Of a stretch of 64,000 nucleotides of DNA, positions 51,830 through 63,406 are shown piece after piece; position 1 is the first letter of the stretch, and each line of letters begins with the position of its first letter. This DNA is from Haliclona indistincta (Eukaryota; Porifera; Demospongiae; Haplosclerida; Chalinidae): NCBI GenBank assembly GCA_964017065.1, contig OZ024788.1:9898047-9962046 (forward strand), written 5' to 3'. Under the pieces are notes generated by a model, which was not told the DNA's origin, did not search any database, and saw nothing but the letters and a program-made list of their open reading frames with translations. A program made the translations under genes and the position numbers.

Positions 51830-52650
51830 TTGAATTTCTATGAAACAATGTCAATAGGAGGTAATCCTCTCTCTTTTCTTGCTTTTTGCAAATCACCAAC
51901 AGCAACATCAGCGGCCCGGTTGTACGAAATACACATTTTTTTCAATGTGGTGTTAAACTTGAGTGCTGAAAGAATGATGTCAGTTCGATTAACGTTAGCA
52001 CGAGAGATATCAATTGTTTCCAGTGACTTATTTGTTTGCAGTGTCTTTGCAAGCATTCAGCATCATCTTTTGAAATGTCTCTACCACGAAGGACTAAGTG
52101 AAGTAGAGTTGTGTTGTGTTCGAGTGCAGAAAAGATGAGTGAGATAACACGATTAGCTGGTATAGTGTCTTTACATGACAGATCAAGATGTGTAAGTGAC
52201 TTGTTCACTTGAAGCATTTCAGTGAGAGACCTAGCAGTGTCTGGATCAGTAGCTGTTATAGTTGTTTTACTAAGATTTAGGTAGACCAGAGTCCTATTGT
52301 GTTGAAGACATTCAAAAATATTTTGAAATCCGGTGTCCGACAATGCTTCGTTTCCTGAAAGATTGAGATGTGTAAGTGAATCGTTTTCTTGAAATAAAGT
52401 TGTAAGAGCCACTAAAGTGTCCGCATCAGTAATTTTTACATTGCAACTGCCTAAATTCAGGTTGATTAGAGTAGTATTGTGCCGAAGACCTTTAAAGATA
52501 CAAAAGCGCTAAAGTCGGAGAAATTTTCTAAGTGAGCAAGATTCACATGTGTAAGTGACTTGTTCACTTGGAGCATTGTAACAAGAGCCTGAGCTGTGTC
52601 AGGGTCTGTAACTGCTATACCGGTATAGCTAAGATTTAAGTATAGCTAAG
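51830..52650 (-). pseudogene. Orphan NLR LRR fragment
   Basis: LRR coding sequence homologous to the end of NLR5, with a 1-base loss near 52053, another break near 52507 and no NACHT sequence upstream. Homology stops near 52650, where the sequence switches to the last exon region of the DEATH/DNAJB-like gene. It is the leftover 3' end of an NLR whose middle was replaced. Confidence 0.8.
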
Positions 52651-52706
52651 AGTTTAGACTGAATACTAGAACATGTTTTTACTTGAAAAGACTGCACGAG
52701 TCAGCA

Positions 52707-53409
52707 TCACCTAATGTATTATAGCAAGGGTAAAGTGGGATAAAATGATTAAATTCATTGACTCACTTGAATGCCTTCAGTTGTTCCACACCATTAATCG
52801 TCTTAGATACCATTCTACCATTTTCCAATCTAATTACTATTTCCCGGCCATCTATGATTTTCCTAAAGAAATAATTATCATCAACCACACAGTGACTGTA
52901 CCAAGCATGCACACTCACTTATTGGTGACTATTGTCTTTCCATCGATGTGCGTTATGTAGGTTGCACTAGGATTGGGATGAGGTGATTGATTGAATGAGG
53001 GACCTGATTGGAGATATTTAATATAGCTTTATATAATTTTTCATTAAAATCACTCACCTTTCTCATAATCTGACGAGCTGATGCTACTCTCTGTCAGCAA
53101 TTTTTGAACTTTCTCCACAAGATCAAGCATTTCACATTCTCTAAAGGCATGACACAATTGCTCGTATGTTGCATTTGTTCCTTGTCTTTTCTTCCATAGT
53201 CTTAGCATCGCTATCTTCTGTGAGCGTACAGACAAAGGCGGGATGGCCCCAAGTATTTCTTGTTCATCTGCTTCTGTTAGATCAAGGAATGGTGATATCC
53301 CTCTCCAGTCGGAAATTGAAAGAGAAATTTTAGCTAAATGCTTCTCTGAACAAGGCTCGTTCATGTCAACCGCTGGCGCTGCATCATCAGAGCCAGGAAG
53401 ACCTGCCAT
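52707..53409 (-). CDS. DEATH-domain protein with DNAJB2/6-like C-terminal segment
   Basis: Spliced model from ATG at 53409: exons 53409-53058, 53003-52919, 52862-52767 and 52710-52707, with introns of 54, 56 and 56 nt, all GT-AG and phase-compatible, giving about 178 residues. Exon 1 encodes the same DEATH domain as the NLRs (diverged; MAGLPGSDDAAP start). Its donor has the same phase and place as in the NLRs, but exons 2-3 do not lead to NACHT. They encode a segment with the pattern of the DNAJB2/DNAJB6 C-terminal region: HIDGKTIVTNKKIIDGRE, then IRLENG and SKTINGV. No J domain is present. The last acceptor yields K and then a stop; a nearby acceptor would add a few residues. It shares the GC-box promoter with ankyrin copy 3. 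This could be an adaptor coupling death-fold and chaperone-type interactions; function is unknown. Confidence 0.6.
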
Positions 53410-53660
53410 AGCTGCAAAAAAATTGTCAACAAGCGCAAGTATCTAGGGTGGGGCTCGTGTGACACGCCCTTTAGTCATGCTTTAGTGTATACGTATTCCC
53501 GCTCGAGCCACGCCCTGCTTGGGTCTCCAGTTGTTGACTCTGAATTTCAGATAGCTGCTCAACTTGTGTCGTGTGTGACTAGTGACTCATCTAGTGCAGT
53601 AGCATCACTCGCGGTACACAGCTGACTACAGCAGCGCTGCATTATCGCAAGCTAGCAGCC
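53410..53660. promoter_or_regulatory. Divergent promoter, DEATH/DNAJB-like gene / ankyrin copy 3
   Basis: 251 bases between ATGs, with GGGTGGGGC (53446-53454) and GCCACGCCC (53507-53515). Homologous to 27604-27828. Confidence 0.6.
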
Positions 53661-55443
53661 ATGGCTTCTCGCAGGATATCCAAGGATGAGTCGGCGGAGG
53701 TAGCCGGGGTTGGTGCACCACTCCCTCCTGTGCACGCGGCGATCATCACGGATCATCAACAAGGATGTGAGCAAGCTTGCTGAGCTTATATCCAGACGGG
53801 ATCGGCTCAGGTCCATCCCGAGTCCCTGGAGACGCCGCTACACACAGCTTCTCGTGTGGGCTCCATCGAATGTCTTCGCTGGTTACTTGAGAACAGAATC
53901 AAGTCCCCGCTAGATCGCTCTCGTAGTGGCAGCACTCCCGCGCACTATGCAGCCGTGTACGGTAGACTGGAAGCACTGAAGGTAACCTTGAATAGATAAA
54001 CGTGTTAGTGCCTAATTTATGCACAAAACAACTCAAAGATGCAATTTAGTTCATTCTCACATGTACAGTTCTGTATTGTTACATAGATCTTCTACACAAG
54101 ATCTATGATTTTTAAATTTTTATGAGCAAAATAGCTTAAATCTTAGCATTGAATTTGTAATGTACTGTAGCCACTGACTGAGCTGTCGAACATCTTTGGT
54201 GAAATTTCACTTGTCATTTTTTAGCTAAGCCTGGGGATAGTATTGCTAGCCACTCTAGGGAATACTATTGGAATTCACAATATCTGCGGTGACATACTGC
54301 ACCTCTCCTCTCTTGTGTAGTTGGTGGTGTCACATGATCGACAGAGAAGCCAAGAGATTGCTGAACAGACAGAAAACAGTGGACTCTCCCTTGCAAGGTC
54401 TCCTCCACACACTCACTATAACACACTCTTGTGTCAGCAATGAATACACTATACAGGTAACGTGAAGATGGTTTAGTGGATTGTAGAGAACTTTGGTACT
54501 ATTGGTCATATTGCTGACGGCAAGGGGAACCTGCCAATACACTTTGCAGCAGCTGGAGGTAGACTCCCCACTCTCTCCCTCTGCCTTGCTCCATCTCTCC
54601 CTCCCTCCCTCCCTCTCTCCCTCCCTCTCTCACCTCTCCCTTCCCTCTCTCCTTTCTCTCCCCCTCCCTGAATCACTTACTCGCTTGCTTACTCACCCAT
54701 TCATTTGCTCATTCATTCAATCATTTATTCATCTCTCTTCAGTGTCGATAAGCATTATCAAGTACTTTGTCCAGCAGTACGGTAAAGAGTATGCTGAGAA
54801 AAGGGACAAATCTCAAACTGCCCCAGTATACTATGCTGCTCAAGATGGTCAGTATCTTCAACCCTCTCTGTCACTTTAAATCTTAGGCAAATTTTGTGTT
54901 TTAGGCAAGATCGATGTATTAAATTATCTGGTGGATGGGGTGGGCGTGGACCCTGTAGCTAAGGACCTGTCAGGAATGAGTACTATACATGCTGCCTCTA
55001 TGGGTCACCAGCTAGAGGTGGTTAAGGTAGGACACACCCACCCACCAACACAAGTAACTGATCTATGCCTTGATCTCAACCCAGTTCGTCAGAAGGCACG
55101 CTCCAAGCTCATGACACTGGATCAGTTCAATCTCCAGGATATTATCCAGAAAACTGTCGAAAAAGCCGAGGCAGATGCTCAAGAACATGGTGAAACCATT
55201 ATCACCACAGCTGGCGAGAACTGCTTGTTTTACGCAAACCCTTATGTTCTCCATCAGTCGCCAATTAACAATTCTGACAATATCATTCGTAGAAGTTTCG
55301 TTCGATTGTTGTATACGGTTGATGAACGTGATCGTATTGGAGACACCGTTAGTCCTGTTATCGGACCGTGCTATCCTTTCAAAATCAAGACAATATTTTA
55401 CAACTACCAAGTGACATACAAGTGTCTTATCAAACTGACGTAA
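53661..55443 (+). pseudogene. Ankyrin copy 3 fused to oxygenase 3' part
   Basis: Exon 1 (53661-53981) has a 10-base duplication near 53750 and a 2-base insertion near 53790; the shifted stretch between them contains a stop. Exon 2 (54321-54397) lacks 17 bases. Exon 3 (54457-54558) has CAG to TAG. Exons 4 (54743-54847) and 5 (54905-55026) are clean. The intron after exon 5 breaks after about 20 bases into oxygenase sequence (CCAACACAAGTAACTG, from about 55045), in frame with exon 5. The oxygenase part starts after the HxD motif and loses its C-terminus through a 7-base deletion near 55393. Confidence 0.85.
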
Positions 55444-57149
55444 CAAAATATCCCACAATGTGATACTATGATTTATTTCAATTTGCTCCTTGTTGTTTTA
55501 ATAACAAAATCAATCAGTGTTTTGTATATTTTGCAAATTTAAAAAAAATTATCACATAATTCGAAGAGTTGCTACCTAAGAGTATGACACCTGTTGGTAC
55601 TGTAGTTGTGAATATTATTACAAAAACAGTGAATATCATTAGCACTGCAGCCAGTGAGTCAGTAAAGCCACTAATAATTCTGCTGAGCGAATTTGTTATG
55701 TGTTCTAGTCACATGATTGTGCCCAATGCCCTCTGACAGAGCATATTCATGGTTGCATATTCTTAGGTAATGAACTCTTGATAATGCTGCACTTTGTATC
55801 TAGTATCCTGTACCTAGCAATATACAATGTATTTACAACTACACTCCTGCTAACGTGATCATTTTGACTTTTCATATTGACCTCTAAGATGCTGCACCGG
55901 ATGCTGAAGCTTGTCATGCGTACTTTATTGTGCATGACATGTACAGTATATTAGATTGAAGAGGGATAGTGATGTGCTTGTATGATGCAATCAATGCATG
56001 GTACTCGCCTTAACTAGGAGAAACTCCAATTAAAATGAGTGATGAATGATTCCATTGTTGTGATGGCTGCATCATCATTACAGTAGTATGTCACTAGTAT
56101 GTGTCAACACAATGTGTAGTTCGTATACATACCAGTATTTATCATAGCAAGATAGCTGTTAAAGATATGAAACAGAAACTGAGTGTATCAACTATTATGT
56201 TGTTGTAAATACTACTGATTGATAAGCATGTTGATTTTAAGGAAAGTCCCGTATTAGTTCTGCTACTCAGGTCCAATTTAATACTCTTAACATGCCAACA
56301 ATTACTAATCAAGACTTTGAATATTATATCATTGAACCAAAGGAGAATGACAGCTACAAGATATAACTCATATAACAGTCAGCCAAGTTGGCTATATAAT
56401 AGTAGCTTATCGTGTTTAGTGAACATGCATGCATGCAGCTGCTCAGTGCTCATAGAAGTTTTTCAATAGAAGTAGTAACTCTAGTGTCTTCTCTTGCTTT
56501 TAAAAACCTTCAACAGCAACGCAGTCAAGTCAACAATTGCATAACTATGCATTATAAATGAGACTATAGCATCAATAAATGTGCCTCACATAAGCTCACG
56601 GAAGATATCAATCGAGAAATTTGTGTCAGCAATGTTGATATTTCTCTGCTACATTGAGACTATGTGAAGTAGAGTGGTATTGTGTGTATAGTACACACAG
56701 TACATAAGAGATTGAGATGTGTGAGTGACTTGTTTACAGCTTGAAGTATTTAAGTGAGAGACCTAGCAGTGCCTGGATCAGCAGCTGTTATATTTGTTCC
56801 ACTGAGGTTCAAATAATTATATCAGAGTTATATTTTTCAAAGATGTACTGGTATGTTTCTGAAAATCTCCAGTTCCACGCACCACCAATTAATGCACCTC
56901 ACGTAAGCTTATGAAAGATATCAATTGATAGTAGGCAGCTGAAACTTGTTCTAGTGTCTTAGCGATGTTGATATTTCTCTGCTAATTATGATTTAAAATT
57001 CTATAGCTGTCACAAAATTACAATTGGCTTTTATAATATTGAATAGCTGTATGACAAAAAATTTTGTAGGTGTTAATTGGTGGCAATGAAAGTATGTTGT
57101 ATACAAGCTACTTATACACATAAAAATAAATGATCATCACAATTTAAAA
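55444..57149. other. Module 3' flank and NLR 3' flank
   Basis: Matches 63407-64000 and 10766-11603 at the left, and 19380-20186 at the right. No gene is supported; an LRR scrap lies near 56700-56800. Confidence 0.6.
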
Positions 57150-57540
57150 TCTTTATGAAACTCAATGTCAATGTCGTAATGTTAGTTCACTGATTAAAGA
57201 AAATCTTTTGAGATATGACGCTATATACTTTAATCCTGTAAGAGATGGCTTATATAAATGCAACACCAATTTTTCTGAAAAAGCACCAGCTGATGTTGAC
57301 ACTTCCCCACCGAAAGGGTTCTTTGAGAGTTCATTTAGCAGTAGTCTTAAACAATAGTCTTCATGTCTATCGTAATAGGTGTATTAGCGGTAGATGTGTA
57401 CAGGAATGAGACAATGAAATAGCCAACTGCAAGAAAATCAACTGGAGTCAGTTCCAAGGACATGTCATAAATAGGATTTGAGGCAGAGTTCAATTTATTG
57501 TAGGGCCTGTACATAATAGAGATGGTTGCTTTGCTTCGAA
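57150..57540 (-). pseudogene. Internally deleted NLR fragment
   Basis: The last codons and 3' end of an NLR (ATGAAACTCAATGTCAATG, near 57155) are fused to the pre-LRR region (57177-57530, homologous to 58870-59230). NLR 3' flank (TTGGTGGTATATTTCTC) then resumes at 57541. This is a tandem duplicate with most of the gene lost. Confidence 0.8.
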
Positions 57541-57618
57541 TTGGTGGTATATTTCTCAATGAATGTGTGAGCTACTTATTTAGACGTAAAAATAAATGAT
57601 CATCATATTATTTTAAAT

Positions 57619-60600
57619 CTATGAAAAGTCTATGTCAATCAAAGGTAATCCGCTCTCTTTTCTTGCTTTTTGCAAATCAGCAATGGCAACATCAGCGTCC
57701 GTTCTCTTGCCAATACACATTTTTTTCAATGTGCTGTTAAACTTGAGTGCAGCAAGAATGATATCAATCCGACTAATATAAGCACACGAGATATCAATTG
57801 TTAGTAGTGACTGATTTGATTTCAATGTTTTTGCAATGCGTTCAGCATTCAAAATGACTCTGCCACGGAGGACTAAGTGAAGTAGAGTTGTGTTGTGTTC
57901 AAGTGCAGAAAAGATGAGTGAGGTAACACGATCTAAATCTAATCTAATCTCACGATCTTTTGGTAAAGTGTCTCCACATGAAAGATCAAGATGTGTAAGT
58001 GACTTGTTCACTTGAAGCATTTCAGTGAGAGACCTAGCAGTGTCTGGATCAGTAGCTGTTATAGTTGTCATACTAAGATTTAAGTAGACCAGAGTGCTAT
58101 TGTGTAGAAGGCTCTCAAAGATACATTGACCTCCCAAATCTGAGTTTCCTGAAAGATTTAAATGTGTAAGTGACTTGTTCACTTGAAGCATTTCAGTGAG
58201 AGACCTAGCAGTGTCTGGATCAGTAGCTGTTATAGTTGTCATACTAAGATTTAAGTGGACCAGAGTGCTATTGTGTTGAAGGCTCTCAAAGATACATTGA
58301 GCTCCTAAGTCTGAAAACGTGTTTCCTGAAAGATTTAATTGTGTAAGTGAATTGTTTTGTCGAAGCATAGTTGAGATTGACCTAGCAGTGTCCACATTTG
58401 TAACTGTTATATCACAATTGCTTAGACTCAGTTTTACCAGAGTGCTATTGTGTTGAAGACCTTTAAAAACACAATAAGCCCCAAAGTCAGAGAAATTCAC
58501 TAAATGTGCAAGATTTAGATGTATAAGTGATCTGTTCACCTGGAGCATTCTAACAAGACTCTGAGCTGTGTCTGCCGTTATAAAAGTATTGCGTAGCTTT
58601 AAGTTCACCAGAGTAGTAGAGTAGTGTTGAAGGTGTGTAATAATGCTGCATACTTGTACCTCTGAAAGTGAAGATAGATCAAGTTCTTTAATTATAAGTG
58701 GCTTGTAATAAACACATTTAATTTCAATCCTAGCAGAGGATTTGGGAAACCAGTTATTTCCATCTTCATATTTTTCAAGCCCTATTATGCTGAGTTTGGT
58801 CACAATTTTGGAATGCAGCATTTCAACTACAAAATTTTGTATATCACTCCAAGTTCCACCATCTTCAAAATAATTTAACGTTAGTTTGCTGATTAAAGGA
58901 AAGCTTTTGAGGTATGACACTATATACTTCAATCCTGTAACAGATGGTTTACGCAAGTGCAACACCAAGTTTTGTGAAAAAGCACCAGCTGATGTTGGCA
59001 CTTCTCCACCGAAAGGGTTCTTTGAGAGTTCATTTAGCATTAGTCTTAAACAATGGTCTTCAATGGAATCGTCTATTGTAAGATATAAAATAGGTGTATT
59101 AGCGGTAGATGTGTACAGGAATGAGACAATGAAAAAGCCAACTGCAAGAAAATCAACTGGAGTCAGTTCCAAGAAATATTTAGGAGAGGACATAAACCTA
59201 ATCGGATCAACTAGCCGGGCTAGAGATGGCTGCTTTGCTTCGAAAAAGCAGTGAAGTATAGGTAAAAATTCATTAAGATCAGACATATCACCATGATATA
59301 AAGATATGAATTTGTCGTATTTCTAGATTATCTAATTTTGTGAATCCACAATAATACTGAAGTACAGCTTGAAAACGAGGACTTCCAAACAATTTCTTAA
59401 ATACTCTGATCTGTTCACTAGAGTCCATCTGTGAAATATGGTAAGCAGCAAGAAGCTCTTGAACAGAGAGATGAAGAAAGTTGTATGAAAGTGATTTACT
59501 GCAAAGTGCGAGCCCTTCAGTTGCTTGAAGGAGCCCTAATGATGGAAGATTGATGTCAGATGTTAGCATGTCTTCTAAATGAAATATGATTTTTCTCGTA
59601 TGACACCATTATATGCTAATAAGCAAAGGTTATTTAGTTTAGACTTAAGATCATCAGGAAGATCATTCAATGAGGACATCACTGGTAAAATAGTGTCAGG
59701 TTCATGAGTTTCTTGTTCTCGGACTATGCAGCAGAGTACAAGATCACAGAATAGTTCATGGCGTGTGGTAGGTAGAGCACAGTTCATTGTCAGGAATATG
59801 TGCACCAGTATTGCTGAATGAAGAGGTATATAGCAGTAACCTTCTATAACTGGGTGCTCTTCAAGATGCTGAACGAGTTGCTGGATTTGAGTTCTGTTGC
59901 CATTCAAGGCTTTCTTAACGAACTCACGGATCTGTTTGTGAGTAAAACCAAGTATTTCCACTCGTCGATCAGCTATGTGGAGAAGGTTTCCTGTGGCAAC
60001 TGGTCGAGAGGTGATTAGTACAGTACTTTGATGAAGAGAGAGCTTGTGTGGCCGTTGAATTATAGTGGAGACAAGCGAGCTTTTCATCTTATTTGGTGGA
60101 AATTCATCCCATCCATCGAAAATGAACAAAACATTCATTCCATCATTAGCTTGTAGTTGAGAAGCGGTGCTTTGAGATATTTCTGTATTACGAGCTGGTA
60201 TAATGTCAGCTAAGGTGCTAGCATTCTGGATCGTTTCTTCGCGCAAGTAGCAAGTATTACTAAATCAAACTTCGCTAACCAGGAAGCACCTTGTGCCCAT
60301 TGGTGGCAGATGTGGAGAGCAAATGTGCTCTTTCCTCCTCCTGGGGCTCCTTCAATAAGACATACTCTACCTGGTGGTGGTGGTGGTAGCACAACTAGTG
60401 GTCGAGGTGATTGAGGCGTAAGAGGAAAGAGGTCAACTAAGTCAATAGATTCCTTATGACGAAGAATTGTTTCAATCTTTCCTTGCTGTGCTAGTCTGAT
60501 CATTTCCTCCTCTGGTCCTCCGCGTCGTATCTCTTCATCTTTAATCATTGCTAGTTGTATGAAGTCACATCGTGGGAGGTGGGCCCAATGTTGGGAGGTA

Positions 60601-61093
60601 TGGTTTTGTGAGCCTATAGTCATGTACAGTTCCTTGAGGTAGGACATATAAGAGGTGAGTGGATTATGAGGAGATTGTTTGGGTGAGCAATCTGAGAAAT
60701 TGAGACATAGTATATCGATCATACACTCATGAAGCTAGCTATCTCACCTCCTTCATCTGATGAGCTGCTATCAGACTCTGTCAGCAGTTTTTGAACTTGC
60801 TCTACAAGATCAGACATTTCACATTCATTGAACGCTCGACACAATCTCTTGTACGTGGCCTTTGTTCCTCGTTTTTTCTTCCACAGCCTCAGCATTCCTG
60901 TCTTTTGCAAGCGTACAGAATGTGGCGCCGATCCTAGAATTTCCTGGTCCTCTGCTTCTGTTAGCCCAAGGAATGGTGATATCTCTCTCCATTCTGTAAT
61001 CCAACGAGATATTTTAGCCAAATGCTTCTCTGAACATGGCTTGTTTATGTCAATCGCTGGCGCTGCATCATCAGAGCCAGGAAGACCTGCCAT
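57619..61093 (-). pseudogene. NLR7: DEATH-NACHT-LRR gene with frameshifts
   Basis: Exon 1 runs 61093-60748 (ATG, MAGLPGSDDAAP), the 56-nt intron 60747-60692, and exon 2 starts at 60691. DEATH, Walker A GAPGGGKST, LFIFDGWDEF, ITSRP and a long LRR array are all present. The frame is broken by a 1-base loss near 60248, another near 59590, and an indel plus stop near 59312-59325. The LRR frame then runs 59286-57619, with a duplicated two-LRR unit at 57965-58320. Otherwise well preserved, so recent inactivation or sequencing error are both possible. Divergent from ankyrin copy 4. Confidence 0.85.
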
Positions 61094-61319
61094 AGCTGCA
61101 AACAAGTTCTAGTACCTAGGGCGGGGCTCGAGCGACACGCCCTTTACTTTAGTGTATTCCCGCTCGAGCCACGCCCTGCTCGGATCTCAGTTGTTGACTC
61201 TGAATTTCAGATGGCTGCTCAACTTGTGTTGTGTGTGACTAGTGACTCATCTAGTGCAGTAGCATCACTCGTGGTACACAGCTGACTACAGCAGCGCTCC
61301 TTATCGCAAGCTAGCAGCC
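61094..61319. promoter_or_regulatory. Divergent promoter, NLR7 / ankyrin copy 4
   Basis: 226 bases between ATGs, with GGGCGGGGC (61119-61127) and GCCACGCCC (61168-61176). Confidence 0.6.
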
Positions 61320-63406
61320 ATGGCTTCTCGCAGGATATCCAAGGACGAGTCGGCGGAGGTAGCCGGGGTTGGTGCACCACTCCCTCCTGTGCACGCGGCG
61401 ATCATCAACAAGGATGTGAGCAAGCTAGCCGAGCTTATCCAGACGCGATCGCCTCAGGTCCATCCCGAGTCCCAGGAGACACCACTACACACAGCTGCTC
61501 GTGTGGGCTCCATAGAATGTCTTCGCTCAGGTTACTGGAGAACAGAATCAAGTCCCCGCTAGATCGCTCTCGTAGTGGCAGCACTCCCGCTCACTATGCA
61601 GCCGTGTACGGTAGACTGGAAGCACTGAAGGTAGCCTTTTTTCTTTTTTTTTCAACCTTGAATAGATAAACGTATTAGTGCCTAATGTATGCACAAAACA
61701 ACTCGAAAGATGCAATGTAGTCCATTACAGTTCTGACATAGATGCTCTACACAAGATCTATGATTTTATGAGCAAACTGGCTTAAATTGTAGCATTGAAT
61801 TTGTAGTGTACTGTAGCCACTGACTGAGCAGTCGAACATCTTTGGTGAAATTTCACATTTCATTTTTAGCTAAGCCTGTGGATAGTGTTGCTAGCCACTC
61901 TTGGGAATACTATTGGAATTCACAATATCTGTAGTGACATACTGCACCTCTCCTCTCTTGTGTAGTTGGTAGTGTCACATGATCAACAGAGAAGCCAAGA
62001 GATTGCTGAACAGACAGATGATAGTGGACTCTCCATTCTCAGCTTAGCTACCTTGCAAGGTCTCCTCCACACTCTCACTATAACACACTCTTGTGTCAGC
62101 AATGAATACACTATACAGGTAACCTGAAGATGGTTCAGTGGATTGTAGAGAACTTTGGTACTATTGGTCATATTGCTGACGGCAAGGGGAACCTGCCGAT
62201 ACACTTTGCAGCAGCTGGAGGTAGACTCCCCACTCACTCCCTCTCCTCCCTCCCCTCTCTCTCTCCCTCCCTCTCTCACTCCTCCCTTCCCCTCTCTCTC
62301 CCTCCCTCTCTCACTCCTCCCTTCCCCTCTCTCCTTTCTCCCTCTCTCCCTCTCTCCCTCCCTTCCTCCCTCTCTCAATCACTCACTCGCTCACTTGCTT
62401 ACTCAATACTCACTCATTCATTCGATCGTTTATTCATCTCTCTTCAGGATCAAAAAGCATTATCAAGTACTTTGTCCAGCAGTACGGTAAAGAATACGCT
62501 GAGAAAAGGGACAAATCTCAAACTGCCCCAGTCTACTATGCTGCTCAAGATGGTCAGTTTCCTTAACCCTCTCTGTCACTTTAAATTTTGGGGAAAATTT
62601 GTGTTGTAGGCAAGATCGATGTATTGAAATATCTGGTGGATGGGGTGGGCGTGGACCCTGTAGCTAAGGACCTGTCAGGAATGAGTACTATACATGCTGC
62701 CTCTATGGGTCACCAGCTAGAGGTGGTTAAGGTAGGACACGCCCACCTACTCACCCACCAAGTTCACCAACTCTCTCTCTCTCTCATACACATATATACA
62801 CACACACTTAGACTGGGAGAGTTGAGCAAGTCGCAGAGTTTGGGTAACACTGGCTGGCATGTTGATAGCCTCGTCCCCAGCCCAATGTTTTCGCTTACGA
62901 GTCACCAAGGGGCAGAGAGACTGCAGATGGATGGTACTAAGATGCCCATTGATAGGGTTTACTGTATGTCGAATGTACTACCAACACAAGTAACTGATCT
63001 ACGCCTTGATCTCAACCCAGTTCGTCAGAAGGCACGCTCCAAGCTCATGACACTGGATCAGTTTGATCTCCAGGACATTATCCAGAAAACTGTCGAAAAA
63101 GCCGAGGCAGATGCTCAAGAACATGGTGAAACCATTATCACCACAGCTGGCAAGAACTGCTTGTTTTACGCAAACCCTTATGTTCTCCATCAGTCGCCGG
63201 TTAACAATTCCGATAAAATCGTTCGTAGAAGTTTCGTTCGATTGTTGTATACTGTTGATGAGCGTGATCGTATTGGAGACACCGTTAGTCCTGTTATCGG
63301 ACCGTGCTATCCTTTCAAAATCAAGACAATCACTGATATTTTACAACTACCAAGTGACATACAAGTGTCTTATCAAACTGACGTAACAAAATATCCCATA
63401 GTGTGA
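61320..63406 (+). pseudogene. Ankyrin copy 4 fused to oxygenase with intact HxD
   Basis: Exon 1 starts at 61320 with MASRRISKDES. A 2-base insertion (CTCAGG for CTGG, near 61528) shifts the frame and ends it at 61562. Exons 2-5 (61966-62059, 62119-62220, 62448-62552, 62610-62731) are otherwise clean. The intron after exon 5 runs about 70 bases and then becomes oxygenase sequence (from about 62805). Exon 5 reads through into the oxygenase in one open frame (62588-63406). The oxygenase keeps HVD, the distal His and the arginines. A 36-base in-frame insertion adds 12 residues directly after HVD. Whether a start downstream of the frameshift is used is unknown. Confidence 0.8.
62219..62395 (+). 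repeat. CT-rich tract, intron 3 of ankyrin copy 4
   Basis: CCCT/CT-rich polypyrimidine sequence with two tandem copies of a ~50-base unit. Equivalent tracts occur at 43830-43900 and 54560-54670. Confidence 0.9.
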
